DNA of 64,000 nucleotides. It comes from Caballeronia calidae (GTDB lineage: Bacteria; Pseudomonadota; Gammaproteobacteria; Burkholderiales; Burkholderiaceae). The stretch covers positions 124,001 to 188,000 of the forward strand of contig NZ_FCOX02000003.1 in assembly GCF_900044055.2 (NCBI RefSeq), in the 5' to 3' direction. A model generated the notes under the pieces. It worked only from the letters and a program-made list of their open reading frames with translations. It was not told the origin of the DNA and made no database searches. This document shows positions 27,757-36,410 of this stretch, one piece after another. How positions within the stretch are numbered: position 1 is the stretch's first letter; every line of letters begins with the position of its first letter. Position numbers and translations under genes: made by a program.

Positions 27757-27850
27757 TCAGCAATGTCATCGTGATTCTTATTCGAAAGATCGCCGACGAG
27801 CACCGCGTCCGAGGCGAACACGCGAGGATGGGCGAGAGAGGCAACGCATC

Positions 27851-28210
27851 ATGGACGATTTCTTCAATTTCGACGCAACGGCGCACGAGCGCGCGAGCCC
27901 CGCACGACAGACCACCCGCACGCGGCGCGTTTCCGGCGCGACCGGCAACCGGCAGGAACTCGCGGCGGGCGAGCAGATCGACATCTATCACTGGGCTGCC
28001 GTCGCGCTCGTGACCGCGCTGATGTGCGCGGTGCTAGGCTATGCAGCGGGCACGCCGGCGCTCGCGCGGGCCGCGAACGTGACGAGCCTCGTGTTCGGCG
28101 CGATGGGCGGCGCGCTGATGGCAAGCGGCGTCGTGCGCAGCCTGCGCGCCCGCGTTACGGCGGGCGGGCGCCTGTCCGTGCATCGCGTGCCGGTCGCCGA
28201 GTCGCGCTAG
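27851..28210 (+). CDS. Small two-helix membrane protein, unknown function
   Basis: A 119-residue protein with a hydrophilic, threonine/arginine-rich N-terminal half, then two hydrophobic helices (WAAVALVTALMCAVLGYAAG and VTSLVFGAMGGALMASGVV) and a short basic tail. No family is recognised. It is first in a plus-strand group with the DUF883-like gene (58 bp downstream), behind a putative sigma-54 promoter. GAGAGG is present ahead of the ATG. A role in envelope stress is inferred from neighbours only. Confidence 0.75.
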   Translation: MDDFFNFDATAHERASPARQTTRTRRVSGATGNRQELAAGEQIDIYHWAAVALVTALMCAVLGYAAGTPALARAANVTSLVFGAMGGALMASGVVRSLRARVTAGGRLSVHRVPVAESR

Positions 28211-28268
28211 CCTCGCGCCGACCTGCGCCGGCTCCACATCGATTCCACTTGGGCGAGGACTTCATTCC

Positions 28269-28586
28269 ATGAGTCAGACGACTGTCCAGCTTGCGTTGGG
28301 CAAGCAAAAGATCATCGAAGACATCAAGGTGCTGCTGAACGACGCCGAGGAATTGCTGCGGCTTTCGGCGACGCTGCCCGGCGAAGGCGTCGACGCGCTG
28401 CGCTCGCGCCTGCGAGAGCACGTCGATGCGGCGCGCGTCACGCTGGAAGATGCGCAGGCGAACGCGCAGAGCCGCTATCGCGCGGGCGTCGACTGCACCG
28501 AGAAATACGTGAAGGACAACCCATGGCAGTCGCTCGGTATTGCGGCTGGCGTCGGCTTTCTGGTGGGGCTTCTGGTTTCACGCTGA
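28269..28586 (+). CDS. DUF883 (ElaB/YqjD-like) membrane-anchored protein
   Basis: A 105-residue protein: a long amphipathic helical region (KIIEDIKVLLNDAEELLRLS, then LRSRLREHVDAARVTLEDA) and a C-terminal membrane anchor with the family signature YVKDNPWQSLGIAAGVGFLV. ElaB/YqjD proteins are inner-membrane-anchored and associated with stationary phase and, for YqjD, ribosomes. It is second in the small operon behind the putative sigma-54 promoter. Confidence 0.9.
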   Translation: MSQTTVQLALGKQKIIEDIKVLLNDAEELLRLSATLPGEGVDALRSRLREHVDAARVTLEDAQANAQSRYRAGVDCTEKYVKDNPWQSLGIAAGVGFLVGLLVSR

Positions 28587-28657
28587 TTCGCCGCGCATTC
28601 ACGAGCAATTGCGCAGGCGGCGGCATCGGATTTTCTTGACGACGGGAGAGAACACAA

Positions 28658-28891
28658 ATGGCACGGCCTTCGATCGGAATCTTCGGCGCGCTGTTCGCAG
28701 TGGGCAGCGTTCTCGCATGGAAATGGGTGCAATCCCGGGATGCCGCCGGGCGGCGCACGGCGCGTGATCTGAGCCGCTGGGAAGACGAGGGCGGCAAGGT
28801 GCTCACGCCCTCGAGCGGCGGCGCGCCGGGCGTGAACGGCCACGGCGCGGTCGGTGGCACCCCCGATGCGTGGCATTTTCCGCGCAGCTGA
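28658..28891 (+). CDS. Small protein with N-terminal membrane helix, unknown function
   Basis: A 77-residue protein starting MARPSIGIFGALFAVGSVLA, a single hydrophobic helix, followed by a hydrophilic glycine-rich tail ending DAWHFPRS. CGGGAGAG lies before the ATG. It is 71 bp after the DUF883 gene and before a strong terminator, so it is probably the last gene of this stress operon. No family is recognised. Confidence 0.75.
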   Translation: MARPSIGIFGALFAVGSVLAWKWVQSRDAAGRRTARDLSRWEDEGGKVLTPSSGGAPGVNGHGAVGGTPDAWHFPRS

Positions 28892-28966
28892 ATGGCGCGC
28901 GGACTGCCGAACGCAAAGCGACGCGAATTGTTTTAACCCGCTCGCGTATTAATGGTGCGACCAATG

Positions 28967-28996
28967 AAACGCACGCTGGCTCAGCGTGCGTTTTTA
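28967..28996 (+). terminator. Terminator after small stress operon
   Basis: A 12-bp stem AAACGCACGCTG/CAGCGTGCGTTT with a 3-base loop, running into a T-tract. The remaining bases to 29250 show no clear element. Confidence 0.88.
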
Positions 28997-29250
28997 TCTT
29001 GATAAACGCTTATAATCGTCAAAACTCCGGCCATAAGTTGCCTAAATGGAAAAACTTACGGTGAGTTTGAGCCAAGCGTGCAGAACATCGGAAATTATTT
29101 TATTTTTCGCGCAGTTTGCGTCGCGCCGATTACCCGAATCGCGCGGAACCGTGAATCGCACCGGCCCGAGCGGCGCCCTTGCCGCACGGAGAAGACCACG
29201 CCACCACCCGGCGTGTGACCCTGAAACGCTTTGGAAGAATTCGAGACGCA

Positions 29251-30654
29251 ATGCCACACGTATTGATTGTCGATGACGATCCCAGTACCCGCGAGGCGCT
29301 AGCCGCGATCATCGGCGAAGACGGATTGACGACGGCGACCGCCAGCGATTTGCGCGAGGCGCGCATTCAGCTCGTGCGTCAGACGCCGGACGTCGTATTC
29401 ACCGATCTGAAACTGCCCGACGGCACCGGCGTCGATCTCTTCGAAGATCTCGACCCGCGCTCGGGCGTCGAATTCGTCGTCATCACCGGTCACGCGACCG
29501 TGGAATCCGCCGTCAGCGCGCTCAAGATGGGCGCCGCCGACTATCTCGTCAAACCGATCAACATGCAGCGCGTGAAGGCGATTCTTTCGCGCCTGCCGCG
29601 CGCCGGCGATCTCAAAGCGGAAATCGGCACCTTGCGCGGCGAACTGCGCCGCATGGGCCGCTTCGGTCTGATGCTCGGCAATTCGCCCGCGATGCAGACC
29701 GTGTATGACCAGATCGGCCGCGTCGCGCCGACGGCCGCGTCGGTCCTGCTGATCGGCGAGTCCGGCACCGGCAAGGAAGTCGCCGCGCAGACGCTTCACG
29801 AACTCAGCCTGCGCCGCAAGCATTCGTTCATCGCGGTGAACTGCGGCGCGATCTCGCCGAACCTGATCGAATCGGAAATGTTCGGCCACGAGCGCGGCTC
29901 GTTCACCGGCGCGGATCGCCAGCACAAGGGCTATTTCGAGCGCGCGAACGGCGGCACGCTGTTCCTCGACGAAATCACCGAGATGCCCATCGAGCTTCAG
30001 GTGAAGCTGCTGCGCGTGCTGGAGACGGGCATGTTCATGCGCGTCGGCACGACCAAGGAGATCGAGACGGACGTGCGCCTCATCGCCGCGACCAACCGCG
30101 ATCCCGAGCAGGCCGTGCTCGAGGGCAAGCTGCGCCTCGACCTCTATCACCGCCTGAATGTGTTCCCGATCAACCTGCCGCCGCTGCGCGAGCGCGGCAA
30201 GGACGTCGAACTGCTCGGCCAGGCATTCCTCGACGAACTGAACGCCCGCTACAACACGAGGAAGGACTTCCCGTCCGCCGTGCGCGAGATGCTGGCCTCG
30301 TACAACTGGCCCGGCAATGTGCGCGAGCTGAAGAACTACGTGCAGCGCGCGTACATCATGTCGGCATCGGATTCGGACAGCACCGCCACCGTGCCGCTGC
30401 AGATTTCGCTGTCGAAGCCGTCGGCGGGCACGGCGGTGACGATTCCCTTCGGCACATCGCTCGCGCAGGCCGATCGCCAGCTCATTCTCGCGACGCTCGA
30501 CCAGTGCGGCGGCGTGAAGACGCGCGCCGCGGAAATCCTCGGCATCAGCCTCAAAACGCTCTATAACCGGCTCGTCGAGTACGGCGAGGACGCGAACAAG
30601 GCGGCTGTCGGCGAGGGCGGGGATGGCAACGAGTCGGACAGCGAAAATCCCTGA
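29251..30654 (+). CDS. Sigma-54-dependent response regulator (NtrC family)
   Basis: A 467-residue protein with an N-terminal receiver (acidic pocket DDD 8-10, phospho-acceptor Asp52 in VVFTDLKLPDGTG, Lys in YLVKPINMQR). The AAA+ domain has Walker A GESGTGKE near 169-176, contact loop GSFTGA near 216-221, and Walker B TLFLDE. A Fis-type HTH ([19 protein letters not shown]) completes it. No histidine kinase gene is adjacent. The GSFTGA variant and HTH closely resemble the receiver-less activator 2 kb upstream, so the two are probably related by duplication with domain loss. Confidence 0.95.
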   Translation: MPHVLIVDDDPSTREALAAIIGEDGLTTATASDLREARIQLVRQTPDVVFTDLKLPDGTGVDLFEDLDPRSGVEFVVITGHATVESAVSALKMGAADYLVKPINMQRVKAILSRLPRAGDLKAEIGTLRGELRRMGRFGLMLGNSPAMQTVYDQIGRVAPTAASVLLIGESGTGKEVAAQTLHELSLRRKHSFIAVNCGAISPNLIESEMFGHERGSFTGADRQHKGYFERANGGTLFLDEITEMPIELQVKLLRVLETGMFMRVGTTKEIETDVRLIAATNRDPEQAVLEGKLRLDLYHRLNVFPINLPPLRERGKDVELLGQAFLDELNARYNTRKDFPSAVREMLASYNWPGNVRELKNYVQRAYIMSASDSDSTATVPLQISLSKPSAGTAVTIPFGTSLAQADRQLILATLDQCGGVKTRAAEILGISLKTLYNRLVEYGEDANKAAVGEGGDGNESDSENP

Positions 30655-30681
30655 ACTTCGCTTATCTTTAGACGAAAACAC

Positions 30682-30713
30682 CGCCTGCGGCTTTTAAAAC
30701 CGCAGGCGTTTTT
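30682..30713 (+). terminator. Terminator after sigma-54 response regulator gene
   Basis: A 9-bp stem CGCCTGCGG/CCGCAGGCG around CTTTTAAAA followed by five T. Confidence 0.88.
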
Positions 30714-30777
30714 CATTGGCAGGCGCGTTTTCTACGCCGATAATGTGACCGGAGGATGCGAGCCGGATGCATTCGAG

Positions 30778-30793
30778 GGGCATGCCCCTTGCT
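30778..30793 (+). promoter_or_regulatory. Putative sigma-54 promoter of proline-rich protein gene
   Basis: GGGCATGCCCCTTGCT has the exact GG/GC spacing and an intact TTGC element; the -24 part differs from TGGCAC at two bases. It is about 88 bp before the ATG at 30880. Confidence 0.65.
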
Positions 30794-30879
30794 GTCGATC
30801 AAGTGACATCCGCACGCGCCGCGCAAGGGGCGCCTGAGCCGGATGGAAAGTACGATCACAAGACCGCAAGGAGCCCGAC

Positions 30880-31098
30880 ATGTTCCCCCGTGTTCCCGAC
30901 CGCGCCCATGCAAGTACCCGTATCGAAGCACAGACGCCGCAGCCGCCGGACCCGCCGGTGACGCCGCCCGACCAGCCGCCGCCGACGCCGATTCCGCCGG
31001 ATACGAACCCGGACCCGACGCGCGAGCCGCCGGAACCGCCGTCGCAGCCGATCGGCGATCCGCCGCCTGGACCGGGCGAAACGCCGCACGTGTACTGA
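30880..31098 (+). CDS. Small proline-rich protein, unknown function
   Basis: A 72-residue protein, almost half proline/threonine/aspartate from residue 18 on (PQPPDPPVTPPDQPPPTPIP and further repeats), ending GETPHVY. No signal peptide or membrane helix is visible. AAGGAG lies at good distance before the ATG, and a putative sigma-54 promoter and a terminator frame the gene, which supports it being real. The PPP runs would be expected to need EF-P for smooth translation. No family is recognised. Confidence 0.65.
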   Translation: MFPRVPDRAHASTRIEAQTPQPPDPPVTPPDQPPPTPIPPDTNPDPTREPPEPPSQPIGDPPPGPGETPHVY

Positions 31099-31205
31099 CG
31101 TAGAAGGACGCTGGAGTGCAGACGTTGGACAATGCCCAGAATTCGTGCAAGGTTTGAATAAGTTTCCATCCCGAACGTAGGGATTACAACGGATGACGCA
31201 ATAAT

Positions 31206-31239
31206 GACCGGCGACACGCGTTGTCGCCGGTCGTTTTTT
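31206..31239 (+). terminator. Terminator after proline-rich gene
   Basis: A perfect 11-bp stem GACCGGCGACA/TGTCGCCGGTC followed by G and six T. Confidence 0.9.
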
Positions 31240-31320
31240 CTGAAGCTGCGCTCGCAAAAGCGCATCGGTCCGACGCCGCCGACGTCTCTATCGCGACGGC
31301 CTTCTTCTCTGGAGGGCATC

Positions 31321-31557
31321 ATGAGGCATCCCGCACTTCGACGCTCCGCACGTCACTCTTCCAAGCGCGAAGCGCGCGCCGAAGCCGCCAAGACGGCCGG
31401 CGCGCAAGGCGCGTCCGCGCCACCCGCCGAGCACGATCCCGCCGGTCAGAACCGCCCCGCGCCCGGCGCTCCGCCCGATGGCGATCACAACCAGGGCGGC
31501 GTGCGCCGTGAGGGCATCGACTATCAGCGCGATCTGGGCTCCGAGCAGGACGCATGA
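31321..31557 (+). CDS. Small hydrophilic protein, unknown function
   Basis: A 78-residue, charged, low-complexity protein (MRHPALRRSARHSSKREARA then an alanine/proline-rich middle and HNQGGVRREGIDYQRDLGSE). GGAGG precedes the ATG. No membrane segment or known domain. It lies between a terminator and the otsA promoter, so it is a one-gene unit. It looks like a disordered stress-type protein, but this is inference from composition. Confidence 0.6.
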   Translation: MRHPALRRSARHSSKREARAEAAKTAGAQGASAPPAEHDPAGQNRPAPGAPPDGDHNQGGVRREGIDYQRDLGSEQDA

Positions 31558-31678
31558 TTCCGGCCGGCGGCAGCGCCCGGCAAAAGAACAAAAATTTCTA
31601 CGCGGCGGGCGTTCGCCGCGTGTTTTCGTTCGTCCGTAACATCTTCATACAAACTTTTATTTACGAAAACCAACATAA

Positions 31679-31694
31679 CGGCACAGCTTTTGCA
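31679..31694 (+). promoter_or_regulatory. Putative sigma-54 promoter of otsA
   Basis: CGGCACAGCTTTTGCA has GGCAC and TTGCA at correct spacing, 56 bp before the otsA ATG. Only the first base differs from the core consensus TGGCAC-N5-TTGCA. Confidence 0.75.
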
Positions 31695-31748
31695 TACCCT
31701 TAATCGCCAATTCGAGCATGCAACGACAACTGATGAGGTGATGCTTTA

Positions 31749-33200
31749 ATGAGCAGATTGATCGTGGTATCGAATCGCGTCGCGCCGACCCAGGAAGGCA
31801 AGCCCAGCGCGGGCGGTCTCGCAATCGGCGTTCTGGACGCGCTCAAGGAGACGGGGGGCGTGTGGTTCGGGTGGAGCGGCGAGATCGTCGGTGAGGCGGG
31901 CGCGCCTGTCCTGGAGAAGGGCGGCAAGGTGACCTACGCGACCGTCGGGCTCACGCGCCGCGATTACGACCAGTACTATCGAGGATTCTCGAACGCCACG
32001 CTGTGGCCGACCTTTCACTATCGCAACGATCTTTCGCGCTTCGATCGCGAGGAATACGCGGGCTACATGCGCGTCAACGCGAATCTCGCCGCGAAGCTCA
32101 AGACGCTTCTCAAGCCCGACGACATCATCTGGGTGCACGACTATCACATGCTCCCGTTCGCGCACGAGCTGAGAAAGCTCGGCGTCGAGAATCCGATCGG
32201 CTTCTTCCTGCACATTCCGTTTCCGGTGCCCGAGATGATGCGCACCGTGCCGCCGCACGAGGAATTGATCGCGGCGATGTGCCAGTACGACGTCGTCGGC
32301 TTCCAGACGGACGCCGACAAGCAGTCGTTCATCGATTACGTCGAGCGCACCGGCCGCGGCCACTACAGCGACGACGGCATGCTGCAGGCGTTCGGCCGCA
32401 TGCTGAAAGTGGGCGCGTATCCGATCGGCATCTATCCGGACGCGATCGCCAAGGCCGCCGAGCAGTTTTCGAACCGCAAGCAGGTGAAGAGCCTGCGCGA
32501 CAGCATGCGCGGCCGCAAGCTCATCATGAGCGTCGACCGGCTCGATTATTCGAAGGGCCTCGTCGAGCGCTTCCAGGCGTTCGAGCGGCTGCTGCTCAAC
32601 GCGCCGGGCTGGCACGGGCGCGTGTCGCTCGTGCAGATCGCGCCGCCGACGCGCTCGGACGTGCAGACCTATCAGCGCATCCGTCAGAATCTGGAGGGCG
32701 AGGCGGGTCGCATCAACGGACGTTTCGCGCAGCTCGACTGGACCCCGATCCAGTATCTCAACCGCAAGTACGAGCGCAATCTGCTGATGGCGCTGTTCAG
32801 GCTTTCACAGGTCGGCTATGTGACGCCGCTGCGCGACGGCATGAATCTCGTCGCGAAGGAATACGTGGCGTCGCAAGACCCGGCCGATCCGGGCGCGCTC
32901 GTGCTGTCGCAGTTCGCGGGCGCGGCGGATCAGTTGCCGGGCGCGCTGGTCGTCAATCCGTTCGATCTGTCGCAGATGTCCGAGGCGCTGGAACGCGCTT
33001 TGTCGATGCCGCTCGCCGAGCGTCAGTCGCGCCACGCCGACATGATGGCGCCGCTGCGCGAGAACAATCTCTCGGTCTGGCGCGATTCGTTCCTGTCGGA
33101 TCTGCGCAGCGTCGCGACGGCAACGTCGGTCACGGAAAAGACGGTCAAGACGGTGAAGCAGGGCGCGAGCGAAGCAAAGCGTCCGGCGGCGAAGGCCTGA
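31749..33200 (+). CDS. otsA: Trehalose-6-phosphate synthase
   Basis: The 483-residue GT20 glycosyltransferase joins UDP-glucose and glucose 6-phosphate to trehalose 6-phosphate, a route to the osmoprotectant trehalose. Motifs: VVSNRVAP at the N-terminus, GGLAIGV near residues 22-28, WVHDYHMLPFAHEL, and SVDRLDYSKGLVERF with the phosphate-binding Arg and Lys. The C-terminal about 30 residues are alanine/lysine-rich beyond the usual core. No otsB phosphatase gene is adjacent. GAGGTG precedes the ATG, and a putative sigma-54 promoter lies upstream. Confidence 0.96.
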   Translation: MSRLIVVSNRVAPTQEGKPSAGGLAIGVLDALKETGGVWFGWSGEIVGEAGAPVLEKGGKVTYATVGLTRRDYDQYYRGFSNATLWPTFHYRNDLSRFDREEYAGYMRVNANLAAKLKTLLKPDDIIWVHDYHMLPFAHELRKLGVENPIGFFLHIPFPVPEMMRTVPPHEELIAAMCQYDVVGFQTDADKQSFIDYVERTGRGHYSDDGMLQAFGRMLKVGAYPIGIYPDAIAKAAEQFSNRKQVKSLRDSMRGRKLIMSVDRLDYSKGLVERFQAFERLLLNAPGWHGRVSLVQIAPPTRSDVQTYQRIRQNLEGEAGRINGRFAQLDWTPIQYLNRKYERNLLMALFRLSQVGYVTPLRDGMNLVAKEYVASQDPADPGALVLSQFAGAADQLPGALVVNPFDLSQMSEALERALSMPLAERQSRHADMMAPLRENNLSVWRDSFLSDLRSVATATSVTEKTVKTVKQGASEAKRPAAKA

Positions 33201-33231
33201 ATCCGCATCTATCGACGTCTTGCACTCACGG

Positions 33232-33262
33232 CCCCGCGCTTCGAAAGAAGCGCGGGGTTTTC
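33232..33262 (+). terminator. Terminator after otsA
   Basis: An 11-bp stem CCCCGCGCTTC/GAAGCGCGGGG with GAAA loop followed by TTTTCTTTT. Confidence 0.9.
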
Positions 33263-33339
33263 TTTTGCATGTCCGACGCCGCGCCGTTCGCGGAACGGGT
33301 TTTGCGGACTCGTCATGGACACGATCGAAGGAGGTCATG

Positions 33340-33684
33340 ATGAGTGGAAGCACATTGAATCCGCCCGAAGACGACGGCGTGGAATACGGCAAGGGACACG
33401 GCACCGGCGCGCTCGGCCCGAGCGACTCGTCGGACAGCGGCTCGGACGTGCAGGGCGAAAAGCGCTATCCGGGCGATATCGAAGACGAGCTCGACGCGCA
33501 CGCGATCGGCCAGTCGAATGCCGAGCTCAACAGCGACACCGACCGCTACGGCACGGGCGAAGCGGCGTCGGCGGATGGCGACAACAATCTGCAAGCGGAC
33601 GCCGATATCCTGCCGGACGACATCGAAGATGAAACGCGCGACCTTCCCGACGAGGACGCCGACCCGGCCGCCGATCGACCCTGA
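33340..33684 (+). CDS. Small acidic hydrophilic protein, unknown function
   Basis: The second of two adjacent ATG codons (33340) is best spaced from AAGGAGG and gives 114 residues. The product is strongly acidic and probably disordered (SDSSDSGSDVQGEKRYPGDI, LPDDIEDETRDLPDEDADPA). It has no membrane segment, no cysteine and no recognised domain. It stands alone between two terminators in the stress-gene block. Burkholderiaceae genomes commonly carry such acidic small proteins; function unknown. Confidence 0.75.
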   Translation: MSGSTLNPPEDDGVEYGKGHGTGALGPSDSSDSGSDVQGEKRYPGDIEDELDAHAIGQSNAELNSDTDRYGTGEAASADGDNNLQADADILPDDIEDETRDLPDEDADPAADRP

Positions 33685-33710
33685 TCGAGAGACGTCGCAG
33701 CCATCCGAAC

Positions 33711-33743
33711 GCGGCGCGCTCCCCACGGAGCGCGCCGCTTTTT
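33711..33743 (+). terminator. Terminator after small acidic protein gene
   Basis: An 11-bp stem GCGGCGCGCTC/GAGCGCGCCGC followed by five T. Confidence 0.9.
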
Positions 33744-33802
33744 ACACGCGCTTCGCATCGCCGGTCTAACATCGTCGGTTGATACCTCTCGCCGCGCTCA
33801 CG

Positions 33803-34714
33803 ATGGATCAGGACGTCTCCGCCAATCAATCCGCGCCCGTCGCCTCCGGGCGCACGTCGCGTTTCGGCTGGCTCTCGTGGATCGTCGATCCCATCACGCA
33901 ATGGACGCAGGACCACTGCCTGATGTTCTCGGCGGCGATCGCGTTCTTCGCCGCGTTTTCGCTCGCACCGACGCTCGTCATCGTGATCGCGGTGGCGAGC
34001 GTCTTCTTCGGCGCCGATGCCGTGCAGGGGCGGCTCTTCGATGAAATCAGCGGCGTCGTCGGCGTCGATGCGGCGCATACGCTGGAGGCGATCGTCGCGA
34101 ACGCGTGGCATGCGGATATCGCGCGCAGCACCGCGATACTCTCGCTCGCGGGCGTGCTGATCGGCGCATCGGCGACATTTTCCTCGCTGCACAGCGCGCT
34201 CAACGTGATCTGGCCGACGCCCGCCGTGAGCACGCGCGAGAGCATCGTCACACTGCTGCGCGTGCGGCTGATGTCGTTCGGGCTCGTGGTCGGCGCGGGC
34301 CTGCTGGTCGCCGTGCTGCTCGTGCTCGATGCGCTCGTCGAACTGCTCGGTCACTGGGTGCTCGGCGACGGCAGTCCGTTCATCGTGCTGTCGGGGCTCA
34401 CGCGGCGCGCGATATCGCTCGGCGTGCTGATGATCGCGTTCACCGTGCTGCTCAAGTTCCTGCCGACGACACGCATGCTCTGGCGCGATGCCGCGCTCGG
34501 CGCCGTGGCCGCCGCGGTGCTCTTCGAAGGCGGCAAGCGCCTCTTCGCGTTCTATCTCGCGCACGCGGGCACGGCGAACACGTTCGGCGCGGCGGGGTCG
34601 CTCGCGATCATTCTCATGTGGCTCTATTACTCCGCGGCGGTGTTCCTGCTCGGCGCGGAACTGGCGGCGACGGCGGCGAGAAAGCGCACGCACCGCGCAT
34701 CGGGCTGGCGCTGA
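33803..34714 (+). CDS. YihY/BrkB-family inner-membrane protein
   Basis: The ATG at 33803 gives 303 residues; a TTG at 33779 would add eight residues, and neither start has a clear ribosome site. The sequence has six to seven hydrophobic helices, with family features MFSAAIAFFAAFSLAPTLVI at the first helix and the C-terminal AHAGTANTFGAAGSLAIILM followed by WLYYSAAVFLLGAELAA. Members were once mis-called ribonuclease BN; their transport role is unclear. It is convergent with rpoN across a shared terminator. Confidence 0.88.
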   Translation: MDQDVSANQSAPVASGRTSRFGWLSWIVDPITQWTQDHCLMFSAAIAFFAAFSLAPTLVIVIAVASVFFGADAVQGRLFDEISGVVGVDAAHTLEAIVANAWHADIARSTAILSLAGVLIGASATFSSLHSALNVIWPTPAVSTRESIVTLLRVRLMSFGLVVGAGLLVAVLLVLDALVELLGHWVLGDGSPFIVLSGLTRRAISLGVLMIAFTVLLKFLPTTRMLWRDAALGAVAAAVLFEGGKRLFAFYLAHAGTANTFGAAGSLAIILMWLYYSAAVFLLGAELAATAARKRTHRASGWR

Positions 34715-34744
34715 TGCTGACGTTCGAAGCACCGGCCACCGGCG

Positions 34745-34774
34745 AAAAAAAGGCCGTCCGCGAACGGACGGCCT
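34745..34774 (-). terminator. Terminator of rpoN (shared with YihY-like gene)
   Basis: A perfect 10-bp stem AGGCCGTCCG/CGGACGGCCT with a 4-base loop. The T-tract follows on the minus strand, so it ends rpoN and can slow the convergent transcript. Confidence 0.85.
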
Positions 34775-34868
34775 GTCGGCTACGCTCCTGTCACTCAGGC
34801 GCCTCGCTTGACCGGGTCGTCGCCGAGTGCTCGAGAGCGCGAAAAGCGCTGAGCGTGCGCGCGCCGCA

Positions 34869-36356
34869 TTACGCCTGACGGCGCAATTCGGCGGGCGGCA
34901 CCTTCATCAGATGGCGATACTTCGCCACCGTGCGGCGCGCGACGATCACGCCCTGATCCGCGAGCATCTTCGCGAGGCTCACATCCGAGAGCGGATCGCG
35001 CGTGTTCTCCTTCGCGATCATTTCCTTCAGCAGCGCGCGCACCGCGGCCGCCGAACACGTGCCGCCGCTTTCCGTGCTCAACTCGCGCGGGAAGAAGTGC
35101 TTGAACTCGAAAATGCCGCGCGGCGTGGACATGTACTTGTTCCCCGTCGCGCGCGAGATGGTCGATTCGTGCAGGCCGAGCTCGTCGGCGACATCGCGCA
35201 GCACGAGCGGCTTCAGCGCGATCTCGCCGTAGTCGAAGAACGCCTTCTGGTGCGAGACGATGCATTCGGCGACGCGCTGAATCGTCGTGAAGCGCTGCTG
35301 CGCGTTGCGGATCAGCCAGCGCGCTTCCTGCAACTGCTGTGCGAGCGGCGAACGGCTCGCGCCCGCCGACTGCGCGAAAAGCTCCGCATACATGCGATGG
35401 ATGCGCGCGCGCGGCAGCACCGCCGGGTTGATCGTCACGACCCATTGCTTCTTGACCTGACGCACGATGACATCGGGCACCACGTAGTTGTCCTCGCTCT
35501 GGCCGTAGTTCTCGCCCGGCTTCGGATCGAGACGGCGCACGAGCGCGCACGCGATGCGCAGTTCGTCCGCGCTGCAGCCGATCTTCTTCTGCAGTTCGGC
35601 CTGCTCGCGCCGCGCGAGACGCTCCAGATGATGCGCGACGATTTCGAGCGCGACGGCGCGCCCCGGCGTGTCTTCTTCGAGCGCTTCGAGCTGCAGCGTG
35701 AGGCATTCAGAGAGATTGCGCGCGCCGACGCCCGGTTTGTCGAGCGACTGCACGAGCTTCAGCGCGATAGTGAGTTCGTCTTCGTGCAACGCCGGATCGA
35801 TGTCGACGACGTTTGCAAGCTCGCTCAGTTCCTGCCGCAGATAGCCGTCGTCATCGAGCGCTTCGATGATGAGTTGCGCGACCGCGCGATCGCGCTCGTT
35901 CAGCTGATAGAGGCGCAATGCATCGTGCAGCGTCTCGTGCAGCGACGGCTCGATACGCACCCAGTCGGCGGGATCGGAGCCTTCGCCGTCGCCGTTGTTG
36001 CGCGCGGCGCCGCGGCCGAAGGGATCGGACGAGAATTCGCTGATCGAATCGTCGCGCGAGCCGGCATCGGCGCTTGGCTCGCTCTCCATGCTGGTCTCCG
36101 GCGCGAGCGGCGCTTCGGCGGCGCCATCGGCCGCGGTCGACACGGTCGATTCGCTCATCGAGTTGCCGTTGTCCGCACCGAGCGCGTTGTCCTCGGTTTG
36201 CGACTCGTCGTATTCGAGAAAGGGATTGGTGTCGAGGGCGTTTCGCAGTTCCTGCTGGAACTCCAGCGAAGAGAGTTGCAGGAGACGGACCGACTGCTGA
36301 AGGCGCGGCGTAAGCGCTAGCGTTTGCTTGGCGCGGAGTTCGAGTGTAGGCGGCAT
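34869..36356 (-). CDS. rpoN: RNA polymerase sigma-54 factor (probable second copy, RpoN2-type)
   Basis: The 495-residue protein has all sigma-54 regions. The glutamine- and leucine-rich region I starts LRAKQTLALTPRLQQSVRLL and contacts activators. A long acidic region II (about 50-125) follows, then the core-binding region and HTH (FPRELSTESGG and nearby). The RpoN box ARRTVAKYR at 473-481 recognises the -24 element. The main rpoN of beta-proteobacteria normally sits beside lptB and hpf, which are absent here, so this is probably an additional copy (inferred). Its own promoter region holds an excellent -24/-12 sequence. Confidence 0.96.
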   Translation of the reverse strand: MPPTLELRAKQTLALTPRLQQSVRLLQLSSLEFQQELRNALDTNPFLEYDESQTEDNALGADNGNSMSESTVSTAADGAAEAPLAPETSMESEPSADAGSRDDSISEFSSDPFGRGAARNNGDGEGSDPADWVRIEPSLHETLHDALRLYQLNERDRAVAQLIIEALDDDGYLRQELSELANVVDIDPALHEDELTIALKLVQSLDKPGVGARNLSECLTLQLEALEEDTPGRAVALEIVAHHLERLARREQAELQKKIGCSADELRIACALVRRLDPKPGENYGQSEDNYVVPDVIVRQVKKQWVVTINPAVLPRARIHRMYAELFAQSAGASRSPLAQQLQEARWLIRNAQQRFTTIQRVAECIVSHQKAFFDYGEIALKPLVLRDVADELGLHESTISRATGNKYMSTPRGIFEFKHFFPRELSTESGGTCSAAAVRALLKEMIAKENTRDPLSDVSLAKMLADQGVIVARRTVAKYRHLMKVPPAELRRQA

Positions 36357-36410
36357 TGCTTGCTAGTCCTCGATTGTTCTAGACGTGATGGGCAGGTTTG
36401 CGACTACTCA

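Noticed and set aside
33247-33263. GG-N10-GC spacing (GGGTTTTCTTTTGC) before the small acidic protein gene
   Set aside because: The -24 element lacks CAC, and the bases belong to the otsA terminator T-tract.
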